From NCBI GenBank assembly GCA_965262455.1, contig CBDHFH010000002.1:62001-126000 (forward strand): a DNA stretch of 64,000 nucleotides. Direction: 5' to 3'. Positions within the stretch are counted from its first letter, which is position 1. Every line of letters starts with the position of its first letter. Under the pieces are notes generated by a model. That model was not told where the DNA came from, did no database searches, and was given only the letters and a program-made list of their open reading frames with translations. Source of the stretch: UBA1858 sp965262455 (GTDB taxonomy: Bacteria > Pseudomonadota > Gammaproteobacteria > UBA4575). Position numbers and translations under genes: made by a program. This document shows positions 46,045-55,397 of the stretch, piece after piece.

Positions 46045-47277
46045 ATGCAATCAAATACTCAACAAGTATTAAGACGTCGTTCGCTTGGCGTGAAAATTGG
46101 TCATGTACAAATGGGGGGTGATGCGCCGATTGTTGTTCAATCCATGACGAATACGGACACTAGTGACATCATTCGCACCACTGCACAAGTTGCAGATCTC
46201 GCCAAAGCCGGCTCGGAACTGGTACGGCTGACAATTAACAACATTGAGGCCGCACGTGCCGTGCCTGAAATAAAAGAACGGCTTGCACGCATGAATATCG
46301 ATGTCCCTTTGGTGGGCGATTTTCACTTCAATGGGCATAAACTTCTTACTGAGGCCCCAGAATGCGCTGAACACCTTGATAAATATCGTATCAACCCAGG
46401 AAATGTAGGCCGTGGCAAAAAAAGGGATACACAGTTTGCCTCTATGATTGAATCGGCGTGTAAATATCAAAAACCTGTGCGTATTGGAGTGAATTGGGGG
46501 AGCCTTGATCAACAAGTCTTAGCTGAGCATATGGACCTGAATCAGCAACTAAGTGAGCCCAAATCTGCAGAAGAGGTGATGCAAGAAGCATTGATTGCGT
46601 CTGCTCTAGACAGCGCTCGTTACGCACAACGCTTGGGTTTAAACGAAGATAAAATCGTCATTTCATGCAAAATCAGTCAGGCACCCAAATTAATTCAAGT
46701 CTATCAGGTACTCGCTGAACGCTGCTCCTATGCCCTGCATGTCGGCCTCACCGAAGCAGGGATGGGAATTAAGGGCACGGTGGCTTCTGCAACAGCGTTA
46801 GGTGTACTCCTTCAACAAGGAATAGGCGACACTATTCGAGTATCACTGACACCTCAACCGGGAGGCTCGCGAACGGAAGAGGTCCTTGTCGCGCAAGAGA
46901 TTTTACAATCCCTGGAGTTGCGCGCCTTCTCTCCCGCCGTGACCTCATGCCCTGGATGTGGACGCACGACTAGCGACTACTTCCAGCAACTCGCCGATGA
47001 TATTCAGGGATATCTACGCGCTTCGATGCCAGAATGGAAACAGGTTTACCCGGGTGTGGAAGAATTATCTGTTGCCGTCATGGGTTGTGTGGTTAATGGC
47101 CCCGGGGAAAGCAAACATGCCAATATCGGTATTAGCTTGCCCGGCAGCGGAGAAGCACCTGTGGCACCCGTTTATATTGATGGCGAGAAATCATATACCT
47201 TACGTGGGGACCAGATCGCCGAAGAATTTAAACAAATAGTGTCCCGTTATATCCACGATAATTATCAAATTAAATAG
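46045..47277 (+). CDS. ispG: 4-hydroxy-3-methylbut-2-en-1-yl diphosphate synthase
   Basis: [4Fe-4S] enzyme of the MEP isoprenoid pathway. The 410 residues include VKIGHVQMGGDAPIVVQSMTNT-type start, the cluster cysteines in SCPGCGRTTSD and VMGCVVNGPGESK, and YIDGEK near the end. In many relatives it lies downstream of the pilW-rodZ genes and next to hisS; here it stands apart and has its own transcript. Confidence 0.97.
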   Translation: MQSNTQQVLRRRSLGVKIGHVQMGGDAPIVVQSMTNTDTSDIIRTTAQVADLAKAGSELVRLTINNIEAARAVPEIKERLARMNIDVPLVGDFHFNGHKLLTEAPECAEHLDKYRINPGNVGRGKKRDTQFASMIESACKYQKPVRIGVNWGSLDQQVLAEHMDLNQQLSEPKSAEEVMQEALIASALDSARYAQRLGLNEDKIVISCKISQAPKLIQVYQVLAERCSYALHVGLTEAGMGIKGTVASATALGVLLQQGIGDTIRVSLTPQPGGSRTEEVLVAQEILQSLELRAFSPAVTSCPGCGRTTSDYFQQLADDIQGYLRASMPEWKQVYPGVEELSVAVMGCVVNGPGESKHANIGISLPGSGEAPVAPVYIDGEKSYTLRGDQIAEEFKQIVSRYIHDNYQIK

Positions 47278-47352
47278 CAATAATTTGTTTAAAATCGACG
47301 AGAAATTGTCACGACTGCAACAGTAAAACTTATTAACAGTAAGTTACTTATA

Positions 47353-47389
47353 TTTATTAAACTATTTTTATAAGTTTAATAAAATTTTT
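47353..47389 (+). terminator. Possible intrinsic terminator of ispG
   Basis: Perfect 11-base AT-rich stem TTTATTAAACT (47353-47363) and AGTTTAATAAA (47373-47383), 9-base loop, followed by ATTTTT. It lies 76 bases after the ispG stop. Only two G-C pairs are in the stem, so efficiency is doubtful. Confidence 0.5.
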
Positions 47390-47471
47390 GTTTTAAGCGT
47401 TATTTTAGGGAACTCAGCGCGTATGTTAGTATCCAACATACAGAGGATAATTTGAGAAAACTACACACTGT

Positions 47472-47630
47472 ATGGAAGTCTTATCTAGCAAAGTTGAATC
47501 TGGCCTTTCTACTCACAACATATCATTATCAGTTTTATTTGCTCTATGGCTGATACTTGGACTTGCAACCTATGCGTTTGCATTATTCACAGTTTGGTTA
47601 CCAGAGATTGAAAGCCTGACCATAATCTAG
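47472..47630 (+). CDS. Small membrane protein, 52 residues
   Basis: ATG to TAG, with one strong membrane segment (about 18-44, LSVLFALWLILGLATYAFAL region) and polar ends. There is no clear ribosome binding site, so translation is uncertain. It lies 42 bases before the first FHA gene, on the same strand. No family recognised. Confidence 0.45.
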   Translation: MEVLSSKVESGLSTHNISLSVLFALWLILGLATYAFALFTVWLPEIESLTII

Positions 47631-47672
47631 TTTAATCGTTGTACTGATTATCTAAATCAAAGAGAGTCAACA

Positions 47673-48185
47673 ATGATTACACAAGAGCGCCGAAGCGTGG
47701 AAGATCGTCGCAAGATGATATCCACACCCTTGTACCCGTTTTTTGACTCTGAAGATACCCTGGTTCGCCAAGATAGGCGCCATATTCCGGAACGTCGAGT
47801 CAATAATATTCAAATTGAAGAGTCTGATAACAACGTATTAGATGTTGAGTTATCCGACATTGGTAATAAACGCCTATTCATCTGGTTTGAAGACGAAATC
47901 CATGAAGTCAGACGCGAGGGAGAAGGCGTATGGGTGGGACGCTCAAGTGATTGCTTAGCAACTTTTTCCTCTAGATTTATCTCCAGGAAACATTCACGTC
48001 TATGTTTCGAGGATAATGCATATTATTTGATCGATGACAGTGTCAATGGGACATATATCAAAAATGATGATGGTGAAGTATTTGTCACCAAAGATAAGAT
48101 CATGGTCAAAGGCAGTGGCATTATTAGCCTTGGGGTGCCATTTGATCATTCAGAGAGCGATGTGATTCATTACTTTATTGGTTAG
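47673..48185 (+). CDS. FHA-domain protein 1
   Basis: 170 residues: an Arg-rich, unstructured-looking N-terminus (ERRSVEDRRK, then P-x-YPFFDSEDTLVRQDRR at about 18-36) and an FHA domain (about 65-165). Phosphothreonine-binding residues are in place: VGRSSDC (Gly89-Arg90), SRKH (104-107), NGTYI (125-129). FHA proteins bind phosphorylated partners. AAGAGAGT lies before its ATG. Cytoplasmic; the partner is unknown. The next gene is a paralogue. Confidence 0.88.
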   Translation: MITQERRSVEDRRKMISTPLYPFFDSEDTLVRQDRRHIPERRVNNIQIEESDNNVLDVELSDIGNKRLFIWFEDEIHEVRREGEGVWVGRSSDCLATFSSRFISRKHSRLCFEDNAYYLIDDSVNGTYIKNDDGEVFVTKDKIMVKGSGIISLGVPFDHSESDVIHYFIG

Positions 48186-48311
48186 ACAACTCCCACAGCA
48201 TCACTCTTTAAGTTCTCTATATAGCAAAATTTGTCGGCTACATTTTACCGTTCTTCGGCTTTTTGTTTTTTGATCATGCAGATTTATCTTGCTTGATTCA
48301 TACTTCTGCCC

Positions 48312-48920
48312 ATGTCTCAAAAACGCCTCAAATCAGAAGAAAAGCCAGTTGAACGACGCAAATGGGGTAAGCGCCCAACATATCCTTTTGTGGATAGCAC
48401 AGGTGTGCTTGTTACCGGTAACCGTCGTCGTTCTATAGATATCCGCGAGCAGGAAGAGGATCAGAGCGCTGGTCGTCGTGCAAGCGACAAACAAACAATA
48501 GATAATTCTGATACAGCTCCTGAACTGCCATCAATACTGCATGATAAAGATTTTACGAACGTGGCTGTGCCGACGTTAGAGACGACTTCAAACGTTGCAC
48601 AGGCGATGGAAGTATCCTTTCAAAAGTGGAGAATCAATCTCTCACAACAAGAAAAGCGTTGCAGTCTGGGACGCGACCAAAACTGTGATTTAGTTGTTCT
48701 TAATCGGTTTTCATCCCGTCGCCATGGACGCATTGAATGGCGTAATGGCCAATTCTATTTCTGTGATCACAGCTTCAACGGCACCTATATCGATTTTGAT
48801 GATGGCCGCACAACACATATCTGTCGAGACGAGATCATTCTTAGCGGCTCAGGCATCCTCAGCCTTGGCAAGCCATCAAACGTAGACAAAGACTTTGTAT
48901 TGCGTTTTATTATTAGTTGA
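48312..48920 (+). CDS. FHA-domain protein 2
   Basis: 202 residues, paralogous to the preceding FHA protein: the same N-terminal P-x-YPF-x-DS-x(4)-V-x(2)-x-RR motif (about 22-39), a longer linker, then an FHA domain (about 100-195) with LGRDQNC (Gly120-Arg121), SSRRH (134-138) and NGTYI (156-160). It follows FHA 1 by 126 bases on the same strand, so the pair may be one transcript. The domain end GSGILSLGKP matches GSGIISLGVP of FHA 1. Confidence 0.88.
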   Translation: MSQKRLKSEEKPVERRKWGKRPTYPFVDSTGVLVTGNRRRSIDIREQEEDQSAGRRASDKQTIDNSDTAPELPSILHDKDFTNVAVPTLETTSNVAQAMEVSFQKWRINLSQQEKRCSLGRDQNCDLVVLNRFSSRRHGRIEWRNGQFYFCDHSFNGTYIDFDDGRTTHICRDEIILSGSGILSLGKPSNVDKDFVLRFIIS

Positions 48921-49396
48921 TTCTGACTAATTTCATATCAAACCACTCGCTCAATCGATGCATCACCTTCGAGCAGTCCCGGTGCAGCAGATAAATATAA
49001 TTAGCAACAATACTGAACCCACAATAAATCAGTAATCTATGTCGCTCATGTGGCGCTCAATGTCAATTGAGAAAAACATAATACGATTATTTATACCAAT
49101 GTCATGCATCACACTTCACCATAATGACGACTACTGCTTAGAAGCCATCTTTCAACAAGAATAAACTTGCAAAGCTGAGTAACACTATTGATATAGAAAA
49201 AGCATAGAAATCAAAGCTTCATACAGTTCACATTTATTAACAGAAACCTCACTTCAGAGCTATTTAGCTACCGTCTATTCGTGAAATTATGACATTCATC
49301 ACGGGAGTAAACAGTAGAGACCAATAATATAGTCACTAACAGATTCAGAGAAACTACGCTCTTACATTAGAGAGCCTAACCTTGAAGTGAACGACT
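48921..49396. other. 476-base gap, nothing recognised
   Basis: AT-rich, no ORF with coding character, no tRNA-like fold, no repeat or clear terminator. It must contain the promoter of the following gene, but no convincing -35/-10 pair stands out. Confidence 0.6.
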
Positions 49397-50476
49397 ATGC
49401 GACGTAAACAATTAATAGATACTACTTACAAGATCCAACAGGCCATTTCTGAAAGCGAACTGCTTGAACGTTTGCATATCCGCATACTCGCGTTGAGCAA
49501 ACAAGGGAAGAAGGTGCCAAATGTTGGAGACCTATTAGCCGCCCTAAATAAATTTTCAATATCTACCAGCAAATTATCGGATGCAGAAAAAGAGGTTCTC
49601 AAGCAGCTGGACCTTCACTATCTGAATGACCCGAAAAACTGGCCAAAATTAATTTCTACTGACCAGCCTGATTTACTCAAGAGCATATTTAGCAATCTCA
49701 GAAGACTGCGCTCAAGCTTGGGATATTTCCAAAAAGTAATTTGCATTGGTCACGATGAGTTAAAAAACAAAACTGATGATGATGAAACAATTTCAATATT
49801 ATTATTACCAGACGAGAACACAAAAGACACACCAAAGAAAATCGCCTCAACACTTGAGAGCGTGCAACAACTCTATAATTGTTTTGTCACTTTAGAACAC
49901 ATTGAAAACCCGTCTGAATTAACTATCGTTGGCATGGACTCTGGCAACGAAAAATCAATTGAGTTAACAGGCGAAAGCATTGTGTTAGAAAAAATGAAGG
50001 AGCTTCTGTATGGCGTATGGATGCAAGTGCTGCCTTCTCATAATCAATACTTAAGTGAGCAGCTCAAGTTAATCTTAAAATCACTTCCAATTCTTGAAAG
50101 AATCGAAGAACTTTCTACATTAGGTCGTCTGGAAAAAGAAAAAGCTGCACTTGTTAAACGCCAGCTAACTACCAGCCTAGAAGATTTAATTCGCTCAAAT
50201 ACAATTATTGAAGAAATGTATGATCATTGGGAGAAAGACCCACGCGTTGCCATGCAGCTTACTCCGCGCTTAACTACACAGAATATAGAGGAAAGCACGA
50301 AGACTGAAGAACCCGAGTTTGCTACTCAGCAACGTGAAAATCCATTTCTGAAAAACCAGGAAGAAGAATTGATTGTGACTTCAGCAACCAGTAGCGCCCA
50401 AACTAAAGTAACAAGCCTGAATGATGCAGATAAATTACGCTTTATCCGCTCCAAGAAGGCCGAAGGCAGCGAATAG
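49397..50476 (+). CDS. Unrecognised cytoplasmic protein, 359 residues
   Basis: No membrane segment or signal. An N-terminal helical part (1-75) and a central domain (about 80-200) with alternating strands (KVICIGHDE, TISILLLPDENT, ELTIVGMDSGNEKSIEL), then a helical stretch rich in Leu/Glu/Lys (about 205-285) and a low-complexity C-terminus (about 295-359, Glu/Thr/Ser). The ending SLNDADKLRFIRSKKAE looks like a short conserved peptide. I do not recognise the family; the neighbouring FHA genes suggest only possible association. Confidence 0.75.
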   Translation: MRRKQLIDTTYKIQQAISESELLERLHIRILALSKQGKKVPNVGDLLAALNKFSISTSKLSDAEKEVLKQLDLHYLNDPKNWPKLISTDQPDLLKSIFSNLRRLRSSLGYFQKVICIGHDELKNKTDDDETISILLLPDENTKDTPKKIASTLESVQQLYNCFVTLEHIENPSELTIVGMDSGNEKSIELTGESIVLEKMKELLYGVWMQVLPSHNQYLSEQLKLILKSLPILERIEELSTLGRLEKEKAALVKRQLTTSLEDLIRSNTIIEEMYDHWEKDPRVAMQLTPRLTTQNIEESTKTEEPEFATQQRENPFLKNQEEELIVTSATSSAQTKVTSLNDADKLRFIRSKKAEGSE

Positions 50477-50486
50477 TCATATCACT

Positions 50487-50879
50487 TTAATCTTTACCCA
50501 TCATTTTCCTGATCTTTTGACGCTCATGCTTGCCAGGTTTTTTAGCAGACCTCGGCAAGCATTGCGTTAATATTTTTCTCTGCTCTGAAAGCAATTCCCG
50601 CTGAGCAATACTGGTATCTGATTCTGTATACAACGCTTGCGCTTCTGGCGCCGATCTACGCTGACTCTGTAATGCAGTAACTTCGATTTCTTGTCTAAAT
50701 GAAGGACGAGAAATTAATATATTGTCACCCACTTTAACGCGATAAGACGGCTTCACACGTTGCTGGTTAACATGAACCTTGCCGCCGTCAACTGAATTAG
50801 CCGCCATACTGCGTGTTTTATAAAATCTCGCAGCCCATAACCACTTGTCAATTCTTACTTCTTCATCCATGTAAATCAT
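50487..50879 (-). CDS. hslR: Heat shock protein 15, S4 RNA-binding
   Basis: 130 residues with an S4 domain at the start: VRIDKWLWAARFYKTRSMA, GGKVHVNQQRVKPSYRVKVGD. Hsp15 binds 50S subunits carrying a nascent chain and frees stalled tRNA. A basic C-terminus (KKPGKHERQKIRKMMGKD) is typical. It converges on the unknown 359-residue gene with 10 bases between. Confidence 0.95.
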   Translation of the reverse strand: MIYMDEEVRIDKWLWAARFYKTRSMAANSVDGGKVHVNQQRVKPSYRVKVGDNILISRPSFRQEIEVTALQSQRRSAPEAQALYTESDTSIAQRELLSEQRKILTQCLPRSAKKPGKHERQKIRKMMGKD

Positions 50880-51002
50880 TCATCTTGATTTATCTACCAG
50901 TCATCGACTTACTATTATTTGAAATATTTTTGAAAGACTTACTCACTACTGTGCGCGACAAATTTATTGGCTTGAAATTAAACTTTTATGGAGCGATTTA
51001 AT

Positions 51003-51116
51003 ATGTCTATGCTAGCATCTTCATCACAACAGCTACTTTGCCCTTACTGGCAAGAATGTATTGTATTCACACTTTTTTTGGTTTGCTCATTTGCTATTGG
51101 TTTAATAATTTTCTAG
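51003..51116 (+). CDS. Small membrane protein, 37 residues
   Basis: ATG to TAG. GGAG lies 9 bases before the ATG. The product has a polar start with Cys residues (QQLLCPYWQEC) and one membrane segment (about 20-37). It lies between divergent hslR and convergent ycgN. Too short to be sure, but the ribosome site supports translation. Confidence 0.45.
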   Translation: MSMLASSSQQLLCPYWQECIVFTLFLVCSFAIGLIIF

Positions 51117-51142
51117 CAGACGCTTAAGTCAAATAGGCTATG

Positions 51143-51580
51143 TCACTGCCAATCTACCAAGTGATACTCTAGATTGTCAGCTCCACAAGCACTGATAGTT
51201 TTATTTTGAACTGAGGCGTTTGCTTCGTGCGTGCTATTATCATTGCCTGTAATTAATGGATGCCACTGTGGTAAAGGTTTGCTATTGATACGCAAACGAT
51301 ACGCACATGTTTGTGGCAACCAATCAAACTCGTCAGGTCGATCTAGAGATAGCGCGATACAGTCAGCCACTTTTTCATGGCGATTGTCATAATCCTGGCA
51401 GCGACATTTTTGTGCATCAAATAATTCACATGCGACATTTGTATAATAGACCTTAAGTGTTTCTTCGTCTTGTAATTTAGCCATGCAGCACTTACCACAA
51501 CCATCACAAAGCGCTTCCCACTGATCATTAGTTAAATCGACTAGTGGTTTTTCGATCCATTCTGGTGATGTATATGCCAC
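51143..51580 (-). CDS. ycgN: YcgN-family (UPF0260) cysteine-rich protein
   Basis: 145 residues with the family Cys pattern CDGCGKCCMAKLQDEET and CELFDAQKCRCQDYDNR, CIALS, LPQTCAYRL and PLPQWHPLITGN. The clustered cysteines suggest metal or Fe-S binding; the function is not established. It starts 9 bases after htpG on the same strand. Confidence 0.93.
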   Translation of the reverse strand: MAYTSPEWIEKPLVDLTNDQWEALCDGCGKCCMAKLQDEETLKVYYTNVACELFDAQKCRCQDYDNRHEKVADCIALSLDRPDEFDWLPQTCAYRLRINSKPLPQWHPLITGNDNSTHEANASVQNKTISACGADNLEYHLVDWQ

Positions 51581-51589
51581 GCTAATTTA

Positions 51590-53524
51590 CTAGCCCCGGG
51601 CTAAATTCAGCATGATTTTATTTAAGCGAGTTACAAAGTCCGCTGGATTTTCTAATTGCCCACCTTCAGCGAGAATGGCCTGCTCAAACAATAACATTGA
51701 CCACTCTTTGACTTGATCAAGGTCGCTTTCATTATTCATTTTAACTAGCATAGGGTGACCTGGATTTATTTCCAAAGTGGGTTTATTGCTTGGCATCTCC
51801 TGACCCGCTTGCTTAAGCAGGTTCTGCATGTATAAAGCCATATCGTGTTCATTTAACACAATACATGCCGGTGAAGTTGTCAGTCGATGAGATACACGTA
51901 CATCTTCAACCTTATCCTCTAAATTATCTTTAATTAGATTGACAATATCTGCTGACTCTTGCTCAACTTTTTTCTGTTGTTGCTTTTCATCTTCATCAGA
52001 TAACTTATCCAGGTCTAATTGCCCTTTGGCAATCGATACAAACGACTTACCTTCATATTCATTTAAAGACCCCATTAACCATTCGTCAACGCGGTCATAC
52101 ATCAATATCACTTCAATACCTTTTTTGCGGAAAATCTCTAAATGCGGACTGTTCTTAGCCGCGTTATAGTTATCCGCAGTGATGTAGTAAATGGCTTCCT
52201 GCTCATTTTTCATGCGTGAGATATAATCATCAAGTGACACTGTCTGGTCTTGCTTGTCATTATCTGTAGTAGCAAAGCGCAGTAACTTGGCTATTTGTTC
52301 TCGATTGGCAAAATCTTCACCAGGGCCCTCTTTAATTACTCGACCAAATTCATTCCAAAAGGATTGATACTTTTCACTTTCATTTTTCGCAATGTTCTCG
52401 AGCAATCCCAATACTTTTTTAGTTGAACCGGAACGAATCGAGTCGATTACTTTATTGTCCTGTAAAATTTCTCGCGAGACATTCAATGGCAGATCACTTG
52501 AGTCAATCACACCACGGGTAAAGCGTAAATAACACGGCAATAGCTTTTCCGCATCCTCCATAATAAATACACGCTGAACATATAACTTCAATCCATGCGT
52601 TTGATTAGTCTCATATAAGTCATAGGGCGCTTTACTCGGGATGTATAACAGGGAAATATATTCTGTTTTTCCCTCCACTCGGTTATGTGTCCAGGCGAGT
52701 GGATCGGCAAAATCATGGCCTACATGCTTGTAAAATTCCTTATACTCATCGTCTTTAATATCTGCCTTGGCTCGCGTCCACAATGATGATGCTTTGTTTA
52801 CTACTTCCCATTGAATATCATTATCTGTAGACTCCTGTGATTCATCATCTGCAGATTTCTCTTGCAACATTTCTATTGGAAGCGGCACATGATCGGAATA
52901 CTTACCAATAATTGAGCGCAGTCGCCAACCTGACAACAATTCGGTTTCTTCATTTTTTAGATGCAAAGTAATCTCTGTGCCACGTGCAGGCTTATCTATT
53001 TGTTGTAACTGATACTCACCTGTTCCTTGAGACTCCCAATGCACACCTTGATCAGCATCGACCGTTGCGCTGCGTGTCTTCATTTCAACTTTATCTGCGA
53101 CAATAAATGCGGAGTAGAATCCCACACCAAATTGGCCAATTAAATTAGAATCCTTAGCTTGGTCGCCAGTTAAGCTTTGCAGAAATTCTTTGGTTCCCGA
53201 TTTTGCAATCGTACCAATATTATTAATGACCTCTTCACGCGTCATACCGATGCCATTATCACGCACAGTAATTGTTTTGAGTTCTTCACTAAACTCTACT
53301 TGGATTTTTAAATCTGTGTCATTCGCCAATAATTCAGCATTGGATAAAGACTCAAATCTTAATTTGTCACAGGCATCAGACGCATTGGAAATGAGCTCGC
53401 GTAGAAATATTTCTTTATTGGAATATAGCGAGTGAATCATTAACTGGAGGATCTGACTGACCTCTGACTCAAATTTCATTGTTTCTTTATTATCTACATC
53501 ATCTACTTTTGCTTGCTCGCTCAT
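51590..53524 (-). CDS. htpG: Chaperone HtpG (Hsp90)
   Basis: ATP-dependent cytosolic chaperone. The 644 residues show the Hsp90 N-domain (FLRELISNASDACDKLRF, DNGIGMT, GTIAKSGTKEF, GQFGVGFYSAF), middle and C-domains. AGGAGTGATA precedes the ATG by about 7 bases. Upstream (53540-53590) is a TTGAAA-like element and a CGCCACTATTT-like element that could form a sigma-32 promoter, but the match is partial. Confidence 0.98.
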   Translation of the reverse strand: MSEQAKVDDVDNKETMKFESEVSQILQLMIHSLYSNKEIFLRELISNASDACDKLRFESLSNAELLANDTDLKIQVEFSEELKTITVRDNGIGMTREEVINNIGTIAKSGTKEFLQSLTGDQAKDSNLIGQFGVGFYSAFIVADKVEMKTRSATVDADQGVHWESQGTGEYQLQQIDKPARGTEITLHLKNEETELLSGWRLRSIIGKYSDHVPLPIEMLQEKSADDESQESTDNDIQWEVVNKASSLWTRAKADIKDDEYKEFYKHVGHDFADPLAWTHNRVEGKTEYISLLYIPSKAPYDLYETNQTHGLKLYVQRVFIMEDAEKLLPCYLRFTRGVIDSSDLPLNVSREILQDNKVIDSIRSGSTKKVLGLLENIAKNESEKYQSFWNEFGRVIKEGPGEDFANREQIAKLLRFATTDNDKQDQTVSLDDYISRMKNEQEAIYYITADNYNAAKNSPHLEIFRKKGIEVILMYDRVDEWLMGSLNEYEGKSFVSIAKGQLDLDKLSDEDEKQQQKKVEQESADIVNLIKDNLEDKVEDVRVSHRLTTSPACIVLNEHDMALYMQNLLKQAGQEMPSNKPTLEINPGHPMLVKMNNESDLDQVKEWSMLLFEQAILAEGGQLENPADFVTRLNKIMLNLARG

Positions 53525-53603
53525 TACTGCTTATCACTCCTAGGTATATCGATATCTCTATAAATAGTGGCGTATTATTTCAATTTCAATAGGTTAATTT
53601 TAT

Positions 53604-54038
53604 TTATTCAACATCATCAACATCTGCCTGTCCGGTAATGCGACGGCGTATGTGGGACCAGCATATTCCAGTCGTCAGTATTCCTGAAAATACAATCAAC
53701 ACTAGATCAATTAGTATGGTCATGTCCTCGGCTAGTGAAGGAATAAAATCTATCGCCAGCCACAGCAGTACAGCAAAAAATGCTACCGCCAGGATAAGCC
53801 CAAACATGCCTAATGAACGCATTGTGGCGCGGATATAAATGGTCCATACGATCAACAACACAATCCCGGCAAACAACATTAAAGGCAGGCTAGTATTGCT
53901 ATCACCAACTGGATTGAGATATGTCTGTACCCAGTCAAAATAGGACCAGCCATGCGGATTGTATGTGCAAAAAACCAAGGCAAGAGCAATCACAAATCGA
54001 ATCAACACACCTTGCCAACTGAGAGTATGAATTACCAT
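53604..54038 (-). CDS. Four-helix inner-membrane protein (DUF6524-like)
   Basis: 144 residues with membrane segments near 12-27, 50-69, 75-98 and 101-125. It opens WQGVLIRFVIALALVFCTYNPHGWSYFDW (29 residues; key parts are RF, TYNP and SYFDW), which matches my memory of DUF6524 proteins. Function unknown. Its neighbours are htpG downstream and rplS upstream on the same strand. Confidence 0.75.
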   Translation of the reverse strand: MVIHTLSWQGVLIRFVIALALVFCTYNPHGWSYFDWVQTYLNPVGDSNTSLPLMLFAGIVLLIVWTIYIRATMRSLGMFGLILAVAFFAVLLWLAIDFIPSLAEDMTILIDLVLIVFSGILTTGICWSHIRRRITGQADVDDVE

Positions 54039-54180
54039 AAATTCTCCTTAAAAAATTCTTTTGTTCAGCCACGAGATACCAGCAACTAGCGAGATTAAAT
54101 AGGCCTGTCTAATACTATGAGCGAAAGTAGTTGTAACCAGGCAATTACAGGAAAATAAAATTTTTTAACCTTCTAAACGG

Positions 54181-54206
54181 CAAACGCCTCATATAAATGA
54201 GGCGCT
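54181..54206 (-). terminator. Terminator of the rpsP-rimM-trmD-rplS operon
   Basis: An 8-base GC-rich stem CGCCTCAT (54185-54192) and ATGAGGCG (54197-54204) with a 4-base loop, about 30 bases past the rplS stop. Read on the minus strand it is followed by TTTGCCGTTT, a broken U-run. Confidence 0.75.
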
Positions 54207-54233
54207 CATAATCATGTATGTGTGCTTACCTGT

Positions 54234-54581
54234 TTAGCCAAGCTTTTCTTTAATACGTGCCGCCTTACCGGTACGACCTCGCAAGTAATAGAGTTTTGCA
54301 CGTCGAACATCACCTCGACGCTTAACTTTAACTGAAGCGATAAGCGGGCTATGTGTTTGAAAAACCCTTTCAACGCCCTCTCCATGAGATATTTTTCTAA
54401 CCGTGAATGCTGAATTCAGGCCACGATTACGTTTTGCTATCACCACACCTTCGAACGCCTGTAAACGCTCTCGCTCACCCTCTTTAACTCTTACTTGCAC
54501 AACGATGGTGTCACCTGCAGAGAACTCAGGAAGATCTGATTTGATCTGTTCGGCTTCCAATTCACTAATTATATTGCTCAT
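54234..54581 (-). CDS. rplS: 50S ribosomal protein L19
   Basis: 115 residues, the usual length. FSAGDTIVVQVRVKEGERERLQAFEG and YYLRGRTGKAARIKEKL (parts of the known signature) identify it. Last gene of the rpsP operon; a hairpin follows. Confidence 0.98.
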   Translation of the reverse strand: MSNIISELEAEQIKSDLPEFSAGDTIVVQVRVKEGERERLQAFEGVVIAKRNRGLNSAFTVRKISHGEGVERVFQTHSPLIASVKVKRRGDVRRAKLYYLRGRTGKAARIKEKLG

Positions 54582-54599
54582 GGTTTTATCTCTCGTGTT

Positions 54600-55349
54600 C
54601 TATTTCCTACTTTCTTGGACTTCTGCTAAATATTCATCCAGCAGCTGTTGTTCCTGTTCAGTTAATTTTAGCCGACCAATCATATCAGGTCGGCGTTGAT
54701 ATGTCCGACCGAGCATTTGTTTCAGTCTCCAAATAGCAATTTTTTCATGATCACCACTCATTAGCTCATCGGGTACGGAGTATCCATCAATGGATTCGGG
54801 CCGTGAGTAATGAGGGCAATCTAGTAAACCCCGCTCAAAAGAGTCTTGCTGTGCAGACTGCTCGTCACCGAGTACCCCTGGCATCGTCCTGACAATGGCA
54901 TCTATCACCACCATGGCCGCAAGCTCGCCACCGCTTATGACGTAATCACCAATCGACCACTCTTCATCGACATGCGCTTCAATGATACGCTCATCAATGC
55001 CTTCATAGCGCCCGCATAGCAGAACCAGATGTTCAAGTTTACTAAAGCGCTTGACTGCCGCTTGATCTAATTTTCTACCTTGTGGACTTAGGTAAATTAC
55101 TTTCGTATCTGCCGTTGTCCTAGAGGTGAGATCACTCAATGCACGAGACAAAGGAGCAAACTGCATCACCATACCTGGGCCGCCACCATAAGGACGGTCA
55201 TCCACACGTGCATTCGCATCTTGCGCATAATCTCGTGGATTAGTCAGACCAAAATCAACTTGTTTAGCACGTAATGCTCGACCAACAACACCGTAATCCT
55301 GCAAGCCAGTGACTAATTCTGGGAACAAAGTGATGACATCTATGCGCAT
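54600..55349 (-). CDS. trmD: tRNA (guanine37-N1)-methyltransferase
   Basis: SPOUT enzyme making m1G37, which prevents frameshifting. The 249 residues hold the trefoil-knot motifs LLCGRYEGIDERI and YVISGGELAAMV, and the YGGGPGMVM loop. I chose ATG 55349 because GAGAGGT precedes it and family homology (MRIDVITLFPE) starts there; the frame opens slightly earlier with TTG. Confidence 0.97.
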   Translation of the reverse strand: MRIDVITLFPELVTGLQDYGVVGRALRAKQVDFGLTNPRDYAQDANARVDDRPYGGGPGMVMQFAPLSRALSDLTSRTTADTKVIYLSPQGRKLDQAAVKRFSKLEHLVLLCGRYEGIDERIIEAHVDEEWSIGDYVISGGELAAMVVIDAIVRTMPGVLGDEQSAQQDSFERGLLDCPHYSRPESIDGYSVPDELMSGDHEKIAIWRLKQMLGRTYQRRPDMIGRLKLTEQEQQLLDEYLAEVQESRK

Positions 55350-55397
55350 GTCATTACCTCTCAATATACTGGTAAGTTAGCCTAAACCAGCACACAA

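Noticed and set aside
53540..53590. A sigma-32 promoter for htpG.
   Set aside because: TTGAAA is present, but the -10 (CGCCACTATTT) only partly fits; kept as a remark.
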